Positions 50,954 through 59,805 of a DNA stretch of 64,000 nt are shown here, one piece after another. The first letter of the stretch is position 1. The number at the start of each line of letters is the position of its first letter. This DNA is from DASQWP01 sp050697555. Its GTDB lineage: Bacteria; Actinomycetota; Thermoleophilia; Gaiellales; Gaiellaceae. The DNA lies in NCBI GenBank assembly GCA_050697555.1, contig JBOHAD010000002.1:1-64000 (forward strand). Direction: 5' to 3'. The position numbers and the translations under genes are program-made. The notes beneath the pieces were generated by a model, which was given only the letters and a program-made list of their open reading frames with translations, did not search any database and was not told where the DNA came from.

Positions 50954-51667
50954 TCAGATCTGCCAACCGGTGTAGCGGGCGAGCCGTGTCGTCAGTCGGA
51001 CGAGGTCGCCGCTGATGAGGAGCGCGCCGAAGGCGACGAGCACAGTGGCGGAGGCAACGCTGACGGTGCGCCAGTGACTGCGCAGCCAGCGGACGAGCCC
51101 GAGCGAGCGCGTGAACGCGAGCCCGAAGAAGAGGAACGGCAGGCCGAGGCCGAGCGAGAAGGCGGCCAGGAGGACGGCACCCTCGGCCGCGCCTCCGCCT
51201 CCGGCTGAGAGCGTCAGGATCGCCGCCAGCGTCGGCCCGACGCAGGGCGTCCACCCGATCGCGAATGCGACTCCGGTGAGCCCGGAGGCAGCCATGCTTC
51301 CGCCGGGTCGGAGGCCGAGGCGGCGCTCGGTCGAGAGGAGCCGCGGAAGGGGGAGCCCGAGGAAGGTGACGGCGGCGACGATGATCAAGATCCCCGCGGC
51401 GATCTCGAGCGGGCGCCGGTTCTCGAGCAGGAAACTGCCGAACCAGGCGGCCCCGGCGCCGAACGCGACGAACATGGCCGTGAATCCGCCGACGAAGGCC
51501 GCCGTAGACGTGGTGACCCGGCGCGGGCGGGCGCCGAGCTCGTCGAAGCCGACCCCCGAGACGAAGGAGAGATAGCCGGGCACGAGCGGGAGCACGCAAG
51601 GCGATGTGAAAGAGACGACGCCGGCGGCGAAGGCGAGCGCCAGCCCTGCGGGGCCGAGCTCGATCAC
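50954..51667 (-). CDS. ccdA: cytochrome c biogenesis/thiol-disulfide transporter CcdA
   Basis: A 237-residue membrane protein with six helices. Both redox cysteines are present: FTSPCVLPLVPGYLSF and AIGWTPCVGPTLAAIL. It carries reducing power across the membrane to TlpA/ResA-type proteins. GTG 51667 overlaps the stop of the oxidoreductase upstream (GTGA), so the two are coupled: a cytoplasmic disulfide reductase feeding a CcdA is a sensible pair (inference). This Cys-containing paralog serves as a comparison for the TGA-containing copy at 46468-47322. Confidence 0.93.
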   Translation of the reverse strand: MIELGPAGLALAFAAGVVSFTSPCVLPLVPGYLSFVSGVGFDELGARPRRVTTSTAAFVGGFTAMFVAFGAGAAWFGSFLLENRRPLEIAAGILIIVAAVTFLGLPLPRLLSTERRLGLRPGGSMAASGLTGVAFAIGWTPCVGPTLAAILTLSAGGGGAAEGAVLLAAFSLGLGLPFLFFGLAFTRSLGLVRWLRSHWRTVSVASATVLVAFGALLISGDLVRLTTRLARYTGWQI

Positions 51668-53028
51668 GTATCCGCAGCCGGGTCGAGCGGCAGGTCGCGG
51701 GCGGCAAAGAAGAGCGCCTCCGAGAAGGTGGGGAAGGGCTGGATTGTGCTTCGGAGGACGTCGACGGGGACTTCCGCCTGGATCGCGAGCGTGACCTGGC
51801 CAATCCACTCGCCGGCCTCGGGGCCGACGGCGACCGCGCCGACCAGGATGCGACGCCCGGGATCCGCGAAGAGCCTGACGAAGCCGGGCCGCTTCGGTCG
51901 CTCATAGGTCGAGGAGCGCGAGGTGGCGTTGACCTCCCAGCTCGCGGAGACGAGCCCCTCGCCGTCGGTGCGGCCGACCGAGGCGACCTGAGGGTCGGTG
52001 AAGGCTACAGCCGGAACCGCCCGGTAGTCGGCCCGGGCGTCGCCGCCGGCGACGTTCACCGCGGCCACCCGTGCCTGATACTTGCCCATGTGCGTGAAGA
52101 GCGCGATCCCGGTGACGTCCCCGATCGCCCACACGTTCTCCGCGGCCTGGAGGCGGTCGTCGACCTCGATTCCGGTCCTACCGAGCCGCACGCCGACGTC
52201 CTTGAGACCGAGTCCGTCGACATTCGGACGCCGGCCGGTCGCGACGAGGAGCCGTTCCGCCTCGAGCAGCACGCCTCCGGGGAGGTGGAGGCGGAAGCCG
52301 TCCGACGTCCGCTCGACCGCCTCCGTGAGCGTGTTCAGGAGGATGTCGATTCCCTCCTCTTCGAGGGTGGCCTGGATGAGGCGACCCGCGTCGGGGTGGT
52401 CGCGGGGCAAGAGATGGTCGATGTCCTGGACGATCGTGACCCTCGTGCCTAGCCGTGCGAAGAACCGGGCGAGCTCGCAGCCGACCACCCCGCCGCCGAG
52501 CACGACGAGGCTGCCCGGCAGCTCGCGAGTCGTCGTCGCCTCGCGGTTCGTCCAGTAGCCGCTGCCCTTGAGGCCGTCGATGGGGGGCGCGGAGGCCGAG
52601 GAGCCCGTCGCGACGACGAGCTTCTGGTACTCCACCTCGCGGTCTCCGACTTGGAGGGGGCCGGGGCGGACGACCCGTCCGGCGCCGCGGACGACTTCGA
52701 CCTGTCGGTCGGCGAGCCAGGTCTCGTGGCTCGAGTCGTCGAGCTCGTCGGTAACGTGGTCCCGCCACCAGAGGACGCGCTCCCAGTCCGTCTCTCCGTT
52801 GACCGCCTCGGCCGCACCCGGGGCGCGGCGTGCCGCCGCGACGACTTCGAGCGGGCGCAGGAGCGTCTTCGAGGGCATGCACGCCCAGTAGGTGCACTCG
52901 CCCCCGAGGAGTTCTCTCTCGACGAGCGTGATCGGCACCTCGGCATCGAGGCGCCTGAGCGCCCCGCCGCACGCCTCGCCGGTCGAGCCGCCGCCGAGGA
53001 CGACGACGCGTCCGCCCTCACCTGCCAT
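51664..53028 (-). CDS. FAD-dependent pyridine nucleotide-disulfide oxidoreductase
   Basis: A 454-residue flavoenzyme of the dihydrolipoamide dehydrogenase/mercuric reductase class. FAD-binding VVVLGGGSTGEACGG at the N-terminus, the redox pair in GGECTYWACMPSKTLL (CxxxxC), NAD(P)-binding LVVLGGGVVGCELARFFARL, and a C-terminal dimerisation domain. It lacks the extra C-terminal Cys pair and N-terminal domain of MerA, and its C-terminus lacks the His-Pro-Glu motif of classic lipoamide dehydrogenases, so its substrate is open. It overlaps ccdA. Confidence 0.88.
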   Translation of the reverse strand: MAGEGGRVVVLGGGSTGEACGGALRRLDAEVPITLVERELLGGECTYWACMPSKTLLRPLEVVAAARRAPGAAEAVNGETDWERVLWWRDHVTDELDDSSHETWLADRQVEVVRGAGRVVRPGPLQVGDREVEYQKLVVATGSSASAPPIDGLKGSGYWTNREATTTRELPGSLVVLGGGVVGCELARFFARLGTRVTIVQDIDHLLPRDHPDAGRLIQATLEEEGIDILLNTLTEAVERTSDGFRLHLPGGVLLEAERLLVATGRRPNVDGLGLKDVGVRLGRTGIEVDDRLQAAENVWAIGDVTGIALFTHMGKYQARVAAVNVAGGDARADYRAVPAVAFTDPQVASVGRTDGEGLVSASWEVNATSRSSTYERPKRPGFVRLFADPGRRILVGAVAVGPEAGEWIGQVTLAIQAEVPVDVLRSTIQPFPTFSEALFFAARDLPLDPAADT

Positions 53029-53150
53029 TGATTCGCTCCCTCCGTTCGATCGTAGGATGCACTGCTCGTGTTCGATTCCCCGGGAGCGCCGAACGTTGCA
53101 CGGCCACTCCTTGCGGCGCTCGACCGCCCGCGCGCATCTGAAGGAGAGCC

Positions 53151-54635
53151 ATGAGCGGGAACGGCGCACCGAGAGCCCGCATCGACCGGCCCGAGGTCTT
53201 CCTCGAGCTGACCAAATCGATCTGCCCTCTCTGCAAGCGGGTGATCGACGCGGAGGTCAACGTGCGTGACAACCGCGTGATCATGCGCAAGCGCTGCCCC
53301 GAGCACGGGCCCTTCGAGGCCCTCGTCTACTCCGATGCCGAGCTCTACACGGCGCAGCTCCGCTTCAACAAGCCGGGGACGTTGCCGCTCGAGTTCCAGA
53401 CGGAGGTGAAGGACGGCTGCCCGTTGGACTGCGGGCTCTGTCCCGAGCACAAGCAGCACGCCTGCCTGGGGCTGATCGAGGTGAACTCCAACTGCAACCT
53501 CGACTGTCCCATCTGCTTCGCCGACTCGGGGCACCAGCCCGACGGGTTCGCGCTGACGGTCGAGCAGGTCTCCTTCATGGTCGACCGCTTCGTGGCCGCG
53601 GAGGGGGAGCCGGAGGTGCTCCAGTTCTCCGGAGGCGAGCCCTCCATCCACCCGCGGATCGTCGAGTTCATGGAGCTCGCGAAGGGACGCGGGATCCGCG
53701 TCGTCATGCTGAACACGAACGGCCTCCGGCTCGCCCGCGACCCGCGTTTCGCCGCCGAGTGCGCCCGCGTGGGGTCGCACGTCTACCTCCAGTTCGACGG
53801 CTTCGAGCGCGAGACGCACCTGGCGATCCGGGGTCGTGACCTGCGCTCCGACAAGGAGCGAGCGCTGGCCAACTGCCAACGGGAGGGTGTGAGCGTGACC
53901 CTCGTGGCGGCCGTCGAGCGGGGCGTGAACGAGCACGAGGTCGGCGAGATCGTCCGCCTCGGCGTCTCCCACCCGGCCGTGAACAGCGTCGTCTTCCAGC
54001 CCGTGACGCATGCAGGCCGGCACCTCGTCTTCGACCCTCTCGAGCGTCTCACGAACGCCGATGTCATGAAGCTCGTCGCCGCTCAGGTGCCCGAGTGGTT
54101 CCGGGTCGACGACTTCGTTCCCGTCCCCTGCTGCTTTCCGAACTGCCGCAGCATGAGCTATGCGCTCGTCGACGGGGGAGACGTGATTCCGCTCACGCGC
54201 CTCTTCGAGGTCGAGGACTACCTGGACTACCTCTCGAACCGGGTCATCCCCGACCTCGAGATCCGGGGCGCGCTCGAGCGGATGTTCTCGTCGTCTGCGA
54301 CGCCCGGCGCCGAGGCCGCCCTCCTCGCCTGTGAGAGCTGCGCGGTCGACGTTCCTGCCGCCCTCGCCGACGTCCGTGAGCACGCGTTCGTGCTCGCCGT
54401 GCAGGACTTCCAGGATCCGTACACGCTGAACGTCCGCCAGCTGATGAAGTGCTGCATCGCGCAGATCACGCCGGACGGGCGACTCATCCCCTTCTGCGCC
54501 TACAACTCCGTCGGCTACCGCGAGCAGGTGCGCGCGCTGCTGACCGGTGCCGAGGTTGTGCCGGTCGTCCCGAACGCGGAGCCGCTCCAGCCCTTGCTGG
54601 CCTACACGTCCTACGGATCGAGGCGCCTGCCGTGA
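53151..54635 (+). CDS. radical SAM enzyme, Tes/MJ0619-like
   Basis: A 494-residue radical SAM protein. The N-terminal zinc-ribbon-like part (ICPLCKRVIDAEV, then KRCPEHGPFEALV) and the cluster-binding CNLDCPICFADSG (CxxxCxxC) match the group that includes tetraether lipid synthase. LQFSGGEPSIHPRIVEFMEL is the SAM-binding GGEP motif; further cysteines (VPCCFPNC, LACESCAVD, LMKCCIAQI) could hold auxiliary clusters. The GAAGGAGA site precedes the ATG. The stop overlaps a methyltransferase. The substrate is not readable; lipid alkylation is one possibility. Confidence 0.85.
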   Translation: MSGNGAPRARIDRPEVFLELTKSICPLCKRVIDAEVNVRDNRVIMRKRCPEHGPFEALVYSDAELYTAQLRFNKPGTLPLEFQTEVKDGCPLDCGLCPEHKQHACLGLIEVNSNCNLDCPICFADSGHQPDGFALTVEQVSFMVDRFVAAEGEPEVLQFSGGEPSIHPRIVEFMELAKGRGIRVVMLNTNGLRLARDPRFAAECARVGSHVYLQFDGFERETHLAIRGRDLRSDKERALANCQREGVSVTLVAAVERGVNEHEVGEIVRLGVSHPAVNSVVFQPVTHAGRHLVFDPLERLTNADVMKLVAAQVPEWFRVDDFVPVPCCFPNCRSMSYALVDGGDVIPLTRLFEVEDYLDYLSNRVIPDLEIRGALERMFSSSATPGAEAALLACESCAVDVPAALADVREHAFVLAVQDFQDPYTLNVRQLMKCCIAQITPDGRLIPFCAYNSVGYREQVRALLTGAEVVPVVPNAEPLQPLLAYTSYGSRRLP

Positions 54636-55468
54636 CCGCAAGCCCGGAGGCGATCAAGGCCTGCTGCGCGACCGCCTACGCCTCGCCCGTCGCGCGCTGG
54701 CTCTTGGGCTCGAGCTTCCATCCCGGCGGGGTGGCGCTCACGCGGCGGCTGATCCGTTCCCTCGGCGTAGGTTCGGGCGACACGGTCGCGGACGTGGCAT
54801 GCGGCCCGGGCGCGAGTTCAATGCAGCTTGCCCGCGAGGCGGGGTGTCGCGTCGTCGGGATCGACCTCTCGTCCGAGTCCATCGAGTCGGCCCGGCGCGC
54901 AGCAGAAGAGACGGGGCTCGCCGCCTCGGTCAGCTTCGTGGTCGGGGACGCGGAGGCGCTTCCTCTCGAGGACGCGAGCGTCGACGGGGTCCTCTGCGAG
55001 TGCTCTCTCTGCACGTTCCCGGACAAGCGTTCGGCGGCCGCCGAGCTCTCCAGGGTCTTGAAGCCGGGCGGACGGCTCGCGCTCTCCGACATGACCGCCG
55101 ATCCCGCGAAGCTGCCCGCGTCGCTGCGGACCCTCGAGGCCTGGATCGCCTGCCTGGCCGACGCGCGTCCGCTTCCTGCGCTCGTCGAGCTCCTCCGCGG
55201 CGCGGGGCTCGTCGTCGAGAGCGTGGAGCGCCACGACGACGCGCTCGCACGACTCCTCGACCGTGTCGAGGCGCGCCTTCGCCTCGCACGGGTCGCCCTC
55301 GCCCACGGCGGCGATCCCGCTCTCGTCGACCGCGGCCTTGAGCTCGTGGCGGTCGCGCGAGAGAGCCTCGAGCGCGGCTTCCTCGGCTACGCCGTCCTCG
55401 CCGCCCGCCGGCCGGCCGGCCGAGTCGAAGCGACCGCCAGGCCGGTCGGCGCATCGAACCTCGTGTGA
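54632..55468 (+). CDS. class I SAM-dependent methyltransferase, ArsM-like
   Basis: A 278-residue methyltransferase. The SAM-binding site is VADVACGPGASSMQLAREAG, with GIDLSSESIESARRAAE, VGDAEALPLEDASVDGVLCE and LKPGGRLALSDM. Two adjacent N-terminal cysteines (KACCATAYASPVARWLLG) and a CECSLC segment resemble metalloid methyltransferases of the ArsM type. The GTG start overlaps the radical SAM stop. The target could be a metalloid, a lipid or a product of the radical SAM step. Confidence 0.8.
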   Translation: MTASPEAIKACCATAYASPVARWLLGSSFHPGGVALTRRLIRSLGVGSGDTVADVACGPGASSMQLAREAGCRVVGIDLSSESIESARRAAEETGLAASVSFVVGDAEALPLEDASVDGVLCECSLCTFPDKRSAAAELSRVLKPGGRLALSDMTADPAKLPASLRTLEAWIACLADARPLPALVELLRGAGLVVESVERHDDALARLLDRVEARLRLARVALAHGGDPALVDRGLELVAVARESLERGFLGYAVLAARRPAGRVEATARPVGASNLV

Positions 55469-56070
55469 GCGGCGAAGAACGTCCGCGAAACCGCCGCCCT
55501 CCCCTGCGGATCGGCCTCGCGGCGCTTGCGCTGGCTGCCCTTCTTGCCGTAGCGGTCTTCGCCGCTCTCGCCCTCCTCTCCGACGACGGAGCGCTCCGGG
55601 GGAGCCCGAGCCCCGGCTCCCCCGGCGCCTCCTCGGCGCAACCGGTCGCAGTGACGCCGGAGGAGGCGCCGACGCTGCTCGGGGAGGATCCGATCAGCGG
55701 GGAGGAGGTCACGCTCGCCGACTTCCGTGGGAAGCCGGTGGTGATCAACGTCTGGGCCTCCTGGTGCCCGGGCTGCAACGACGAGGCGGCCGACCTGCGC
55801 GAGTTCGCCGCCGACCACCCCGAGGTCGTGGTCCTGGGCGTCGACTTCCAGGACACCGTCGAGGGGGCGCGCCGCTTCTACCGGCGCTGGGAGTGGACGC
55901 ACCCGAGCATCTTCGACTCGTCGGGAACGCAGAGCGCGGCGCTGGGGCTTTTCGGCATGCCGACGACCCTGTTCCTCGACAGCCGGCACCGCATCGCCGC
56001 GCGCGTCGTGGGGGCCACCGACCGGGCCGGATTCGAGCACGGGCTCGAGCTCGCCACGCAGGCCTCGTAA
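55465..56070 (+). CDS. TlpA/ResA-like thioredoxin, membrane-anchored
   Basis: A 201-residue protein with one N-terminal membrane helix (IGLAALALAALLAVAVFAAL), a Ser/Pro linker, and a thioredoxin fold: VVINVWASWCPGCNDEAADL with the CxxC, and FGMPTTLFLD with the cis-Pro. It reduces exported disulfides with electrons from CcdA. The start (GTG) overlaps the methyltransferase stop. Its CxxC aligns exactly with the TGA-xx-C of the protein at 59806-60312. Confidence 0.92.
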   Translation: MSGEERPRNRRPPLRIGLAALALAALLAVAVFAALALLSDDGALRGSPSPGSPGASSAQPVAVTPEEAPTLLGEDPISGEEVTLADFRGKPVVINVWASWCPGCNDEAADLREFAADHPEVVVLGVDFQDTVEGARRFYRRWEWTHPSIFDSSGTQSAALGLFGMPTTLFLDSRHRIAARVVGATDRAGFEHGLELATQAS

Positions 56071-56155
56071 GAGAGGCCGGTGCTCCGTGCAACCGGGAGG
56101 GCGCGTGCGCATCGGACCGCGAAGGTAAGACAAACGACAGAGGGGGCAAGCTGCG

Positions 56156-56662
56156 ATGCAGTTCAACTGGTGGGAAGGCCTCGCAGCGGGCGCGGTCGCG
56201 ACCGTGGCGATGACAGTCCTCATGCAGATGGGTGCGGCGATGGGCATGACGCGCATGAACATGGCCCTCATGCTCGGCTCTATGTTCCGCCGCGATCCCG
56301 AGTCTGCCAGGTCGGTAGGGATGACCCTCCACTTCATGAACGGCCTCGCGTTCGGCGTTCTCTACGCACTCGTCTGGAGGGCGATCGATCCTGCCGATCT
56401 CGCCGACGCCTGGTGGATCGGTCTCATCTTCGGCGCCGTGCACGGGGTGGTCGCGATGGCCATGATGCCGGTGATGAGCGCCATGCACCCGCGCGTCCGA
56501 AGCGACGCGCTGGCGGTCTCCGAAGGACCGGGGAGCGAGGTGCGGCTCCCCCCGTTCGGCTTCGGCGGCCGCGGCTTCGGTGCGATGACGCCGATGGGCA
56601 TCCTGCTCGGCCACCTCGTGTTCGGCGTCGTCTGGGGGTTCGTTTTCTGGTGGCTCGCCTAG
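56156..56662 (+). CDS. membrane protein of unknown function
   Basis: A 168-residue protein rich in Met, with about four membrane segments (GLAAGAVATVAMTVLMQMGA; LHFMNGLAFGVLYALVW; WIGLIFGAVHGVVAMAMMPV; GHLVFGVVWGFVFWWLA). Conserved-looking His, Met and Asn residues lie inside the helices. No family named. The start is ATG 56156, preceded by a purine-rich site. Confidence 0.65.
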   Translation: MQFNWWEGLAAGAVATVAMTVLMQMGAAMGMTRMNMALMLGSMFRRDPESARSVGMTLHFMNGLAFGVLYALVWRAIDPADLADAWWIGLIFGAVHGVVAMAMMPVMSAMHPRVRSDALAVSEGPGSEVRLPPFGFGGRGFGAMTPMGILLGHLVFGVVWGFVFWWLA

Positions 56663-56682
56663 ACGGAAACACAACGGTCGCC

Positions 56683-56994
56683 GTGGAGCTGCTCTACTTC
56701 GAAGGCTGTCCACACTGGCGGCAGGCGGCCGCAGCAATTGCCGACGCTGCCCGGGTCACGGGGATCAGGTCGGATGTCCGCGCGACCAGAGTCTCTGACC
56801 CAGAGGACGCCGTTCGCCATCATTTCCTCGGCTCGCCCACGGTGCGTGTCGCGGGTCGCGACGTCGACCCTGCGGCGCAGCAGCGTTCCGCGTACGCGCT
56901 CGCCTGCCGGGTCTACGACTCGGAGGCGGGACGAGCGTGGTCCCCTCCAGTCGGGTGGATCGCCGCCGCGCTTCACGAGGCCGCGGGCGCGTGA
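56683..56994 (+). CDS. small thioredoxin-like protein with GCPHW motif
   Basis: A 103-residue protein with ELLYFEGCPHWRQAAAAIAD at the N-terminus. The single Cys after the first strand (GCPxW) is typical of small thioredoxin-fold proteins found near mercury, arsenic or selenium genes. HHFLGSPTVRVAGRDVDP follows, with the cis-Pro. GTG 56683 is chosen; its stop overlaps the next gene (GTGA). It may receive or deliver metal(loid) or thiol groups (inference). Confidence 0.8.
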   Translation: MELLYFEGCPHWRQAAAAIADAARVTGIRSDVRATRVSDPEDAVRHHFLGSPTVRVAGRDVDPAAQQRSAYALACRVYDSEAGRAWSPPVGWIAAALHEAAGA

Positions 56995-57494
56995 GCCCGC
57001 CTCTCCTCGCCCGGTGGCCGCCGCTGGCACCTCTTCTCTACGGGCTCCTCCTGGCAGGAATGGCGGCGGGTCAGGTCGCCAGCCTCGACACCTTCGAGGA
57101 CGCGCTGGCGTCCTACGAGCTCCTGGGCGGACTGCTTCCCGCCGCCGTGATCGGTCTGCCGGCGCTGGAGGTGCTTGCCGCCCTGGGGCTGCTCGGGTCC
57201 CGCCTGCTGCCTCGGCGTGCCGCCCGCGCGGCCGGAGTGCTCGGCATTGTCGTCGCCGTCGCCTGGTCGGTCCTCGCCGTCCAGGCGTTCGCGCGCGGGC
57301 TCGCGGTCGAGAACTGCGGCTGCTTCGGCGCCTATCTGGCTCAGGAGCTCCGCTGGTGGGTGCTGCTCGAGGACGCCTACCAGCTGCTGCTCGCTCTCCT
57401 GGCGGCGCGCGCGCTCGACGTTCGCCTCCTCGGAAGAGGCCGGGTGCCGGTCTCCGCGTTGGGCGAGGCCCCGCCGGAGCCTGCCCGGCGATGA
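56991..57494 (+). CDS. MauE/DoxX-type redox-associated membrane protein
   Basis: A 167-residue membrane protein with four helices. The VENCGCFGAYLAQELRWWVL segment contains the CGCFG signature of MauE-like proteins, which transfer reducing equivalents to exported disulfides. GTG start overlaps the thioredoxin-like gene, and its stop overlaps the next gene, so the three are one translational unit. Confidence 0.85.
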   Translation: MSPPLLARWPPLAPLLYGLLLAGMAAGQVASLDTFEDALASYELLGGLLPAAVIGLPALEVLAALGLLGSRLLPRRAARAAGVLGIVVAVAWSVLAVQAFARGLAVENCGCFGAYLAQELRWWVLLEDAYQLLLALLAARALDVRLLGRGRVPVSALGEAPPEPARR

Positions 57495-58147
57495 CCCGGC
57501 TCGCCGTGTTTGCGGCAGTGGCGGCCGTGGCGCTCATCGTTCCCGCCCCGGGCGCCGCAGGCACCGAGCGCTGCTGCTTCCTCGTCGATGCGCGGGCTTC
57601 CGGGCGCCTGTCGCTGACGGCCGGAACCGATCTCGCGGCACCGGGTGCGAGTGCCTATCGCGCTCGCTGGCGCTGGAGGGTGCGGCACGTCGTCCGCTAC
57701 GTCGAGCACGGCCGGATCTTCAACGCCCTCACGACATTCGGATCGTTGCGGCAGCGCGAGCTCTCGATCCGGCTCTCGGAGGAGCGAGCCGGCCTGCGCG
57801 TCCCAACCTGCCGGCGCGAAGTCAGCCGGGACCTCGCGAGAGGGAGCAGGGAGGCGTACGTCTCCTTGGAGGACACGACCGAGGGCGACATAGCGCTCGT
57901 GGTTCGCGCCAATCATCAGGCGCTTCGGTCGCGCTGCAGCCCCGCGCTCGCGCTGCCGACGGCACACATCGGCCCGGCGCCCGCGGGCGTCCTCCTGCGA
58001 CAGGCACGCACGCTCTCACTCGCCTGGCGAGATCCGATCCGTCTCGAAGACGGTCGTCTCGTCGGGTCGGTCGAGGTTAATGTGCGCCTGTCGGTGGTTT
58101 CGCCGACGCGCGTCGCCGCCGCATTTCACCACGGCCGGCGCCCGTGA
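57491..58147 (+). CDS. exported protein of unknown function
   Basis: A 218-residue protein. Signal peptide (RLAVFAAVAAVALIVPAPGA), then a Cys pair (ERCCFLVDARASG) and a beta-rich domain (RARWRWRVRHVVRYVEHGRI; GRLVGSVEVNVRLSVVSPTR). No family recognised. ATG 57491 overlaps the MauE-like stop. It may be a substrate or periplasmic partner of the redox genes. Confidence 0.6.
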   Translation: MTRLAVFAAVAAVALIVPAPGAAGTERCCFLVDARASGRLSLTAGTDLAAPGASAYRARWRWRVRHVVRYVEHGRIFNALTTFGSLRQRELSIRLSEERAGLRVPTCRREVSRDLARGSREAYVSLEDTTEGDIALVVRANHQALRSRCSPALALPTAHIGPAPAGVLLRQARTLSLAWRDPIRLEDGRLVGSVEVNVRLSVVSPTRVAAAFHHGRRP

Positions 58148-58164
58148 TCTGCCGCGGAGTCGCC

Positions 58165-58437
58165 TCAGCCTGCGTCGTCCCGGCCCTCGTCCCGCACGCG
58201 CCCAAGGACCCGAGAGGTAAAGTCAGGATCGGGAGGCGGCTCTTCGCGGCCGAGGCCTCGGAGGGACTCGAGCGTCGCGAGAAACGAGCGGTAGAGGGCC
58301 TGGCACTTCTCGCACCGCGCCAGATGACGAGCGACCCGCCAGCGGCGGTAACCGGTGAGCTCGCCCTCGGCGTATTCCGAAATGGAGCGGGCGGTCTCCC
58401 CGTGCGACCCGTTGATGGCGAAGAGGAGGATGCTCAC
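58165..58437 (-). CDS. anti-sigma factor, zinc-finger (zf-HC2) type
   Basis: A 90-residue protein with the HxxxCxxC zinc motif in VARHLARCEKCQALYRSFLA, and a preceding ISEYAEGELTG segment typical of zf-HC2 anti-sigma factors. No membrane helix is seen, so it is a soluble type. It is divergent from the ECF sigma factor 70 bases away, its likely partner; redox or metal release of the sigma factor is plausible (inference). GTG 58437 start. Confidence 0.78.
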   Translation of the reverse strand: MSILLFAINGSHGETARSISEYAEGELTGYRRWRVARHLARCEKCQALYRSFLATLESLRGLGREEPPPDPDFTSRVLGRVRDEGRDDAG

Positions 58438-58506
58438 GGTCTCTTGGATGCGGCGGCCGCCGGGCCCGTCGCAGGCTAGCGGAACAAGGCTGCTAGCGTC
58501 CTCCCG

Positions 58507-59094
58507 ATGCCGCATCCGGAAGCCGCGCTGCTCCTGCGGGCACAGGAAGGCGACCTCGACGCCTTCGCCGAGTTCGTCCGCGTGTTCGAGCGTCGCGTCC
58601 GAGGGGTGCTCGCGCGCCTCCTCGATGACGAGCGCGACATCGAGGAGGCGGCGCAGGACACGTTCGTGCAAGCGTGGCGGCATCTCGATCGCTTCCGCGG
58701 CGAGGCCGCCCCCTTCACCTGGCTCTACCGGATCGCTGTCAACGAGGCACTGCAGCGAAACCGACGGCGGCGCCTGGACACGCAGCCGCTCGAGCAAGCG
58801 GCCGATCTCGAGACTCGCGTCAGTCCCGAGTCGACTGCCGGGCGGCCGCTGCCGGCGGACGTCGCGGCCGGGCAGCGTGAGGAGATCGCAGTCTTGCTCG
58901 CCGAGTTGCGCGCGCTTCCCTTTGAGTCACGCGCGCCCCTCGTCCTCCACGACGTCGAGGGATGGCCGTACGAGGACGTCGCCGCCGTGCTGGATATCTC
59001 AGTCTCCGCCGCCAAGAGCCGCGTGCACCGGGCGCGGCTCCAGGTGATCCGAGCCCTCACCGGCCTGGGACCGGGAGGGGGGCTCACGGGTTGA
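58507..59094 (+). CDS. ECF-type RNA polymerase sigma factor
   Basis: A 195-residue sigma factor. Region 2: EEAAQDTFVQAWRHLDRFRG, then TWLYRIAVNEALQRNRR; region 4: LHDVEGWPYEDVAAVLDISV, then AAKSRVHRARLQVIRAL. It lacks extra domains. It sits divergently from the zf-HC2 anti-sigma gene. Its regulon is unknown; nearby redox genes are candidates. Confidence 0.9.
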   Translation: MPHPEAALLLRAQEGDLDAFAEFVRVFERRVRGVLARLLDDERDIEEAAQDTFVQAWRHLDRFRGEAAPFTWLYRIAVNEALQRNRRRRLDTQPLEQAADLETRVSPESTAGRPLPADVAAGQREEIAVLLAELRALPFESRAPLVLHDVEGWPYEDVAAVLDISVSAAKSRVHRARLQVIRALTGLGPGGGLTG

Positions 59095-59184
59095 CCTTCG
59101 GCGCAGCGAAGCCGGGCCGCCGGTCATCGAACCGGGCGATGCGATCCGCGCCGGACGAGGCGAGACCGACTGTCGACAACTTCG

Positions 59185-59745
59185 GTGACCGGTCGTAGGT
59201 TCGCATCCGTTCTGGCCCTCGGCGCGTCGGCGGCTGGACTCTACGGCCTCCTTGTTCGTGGAGCGCTGACGGTCGATATCCAGATCGGCAGGAGCGTGCG
59301 CCCGCTCGGACCCTTCACCGTCCGGATCGACGCATCTCGCGAGGTCGTCTTCGACGTGATCTCGGCGCCCTATCTGCGCCGGACCCCACGGGCGCTCGAG
59401 GGGAAGCTCGAGGTCGTCGAACGGGGAACTGACATGGTGCTAGCCGCGCACTTCACGGACGTCGGTCGCCTCGTCGCGACTACGCTCGAGACCGTCCGCT
59501 TCGACCCGCCGAGCGAGATCCATTTCCGTCTCGTTCGCGGCCCCGTGCCGTACGTGGTCGAGAGCTTCGTCCTGAGCGAGGCCGGCCCCGGGACGGTGCT
59601 CGAGTATGCCGGCGAGCTCGGCACGGACCTGTGGTCGCTCGGCCGGTGGTGGGGGGGCCGGGTCGCCCCGCGGTGGGAGGCGGCGGTCGAGAGCTCACTC
59701 GCTGACGTGAAGACGGAGGCCGAGCGACGGGCCCCCCGGAGGTAA
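59185..59745 (+). CDS. SRPBCC/polyketide-cyclase-like protein
   Basis: A 186-residue protein. An N-terminal hydrophobic segment (FASVLALGASAAGLYGLLV) precedes a START-like SRPBCC domain (GPFTVRIDASREVVFDVISA; LEVVERGTDMVLAAHFTDVG; LEYAGELGTDLWSLGRWWGG). SRPBCC proteins bind hydrophobic ligands. The start is GTG 59185. Confidence 0.8.
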   Translation: MTGRRFASVLALGASAAGLYGLLVRGALTVDIQIGRSVRPLGPFTVRIDASREVVFDVISAPYLRRTPRALEGKLEVVERGTDMVLAAHFTDVGRLVATTLETVRFDPPSEIHFRLVRGPVPYVVESFVLSEAGPGTVLEYAGELGTDLWSLGRWWGGRVAPRWEAAVESSLADVKTEAERRAPRR

Positions 59746-59805
59746 GCACTGGCGGCCGCACATCCGTTCATAAGCAGGAAAGATCCTTCGGCTACGGTGA
59801 ACCGG

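Noticed and set aside
51664..53028. Mercuric reductase (MerA)
   Set aside because: No N-terminal metal-binding domain and no C-terminal Cys pair; no MerR, MerT or MerP nearby.
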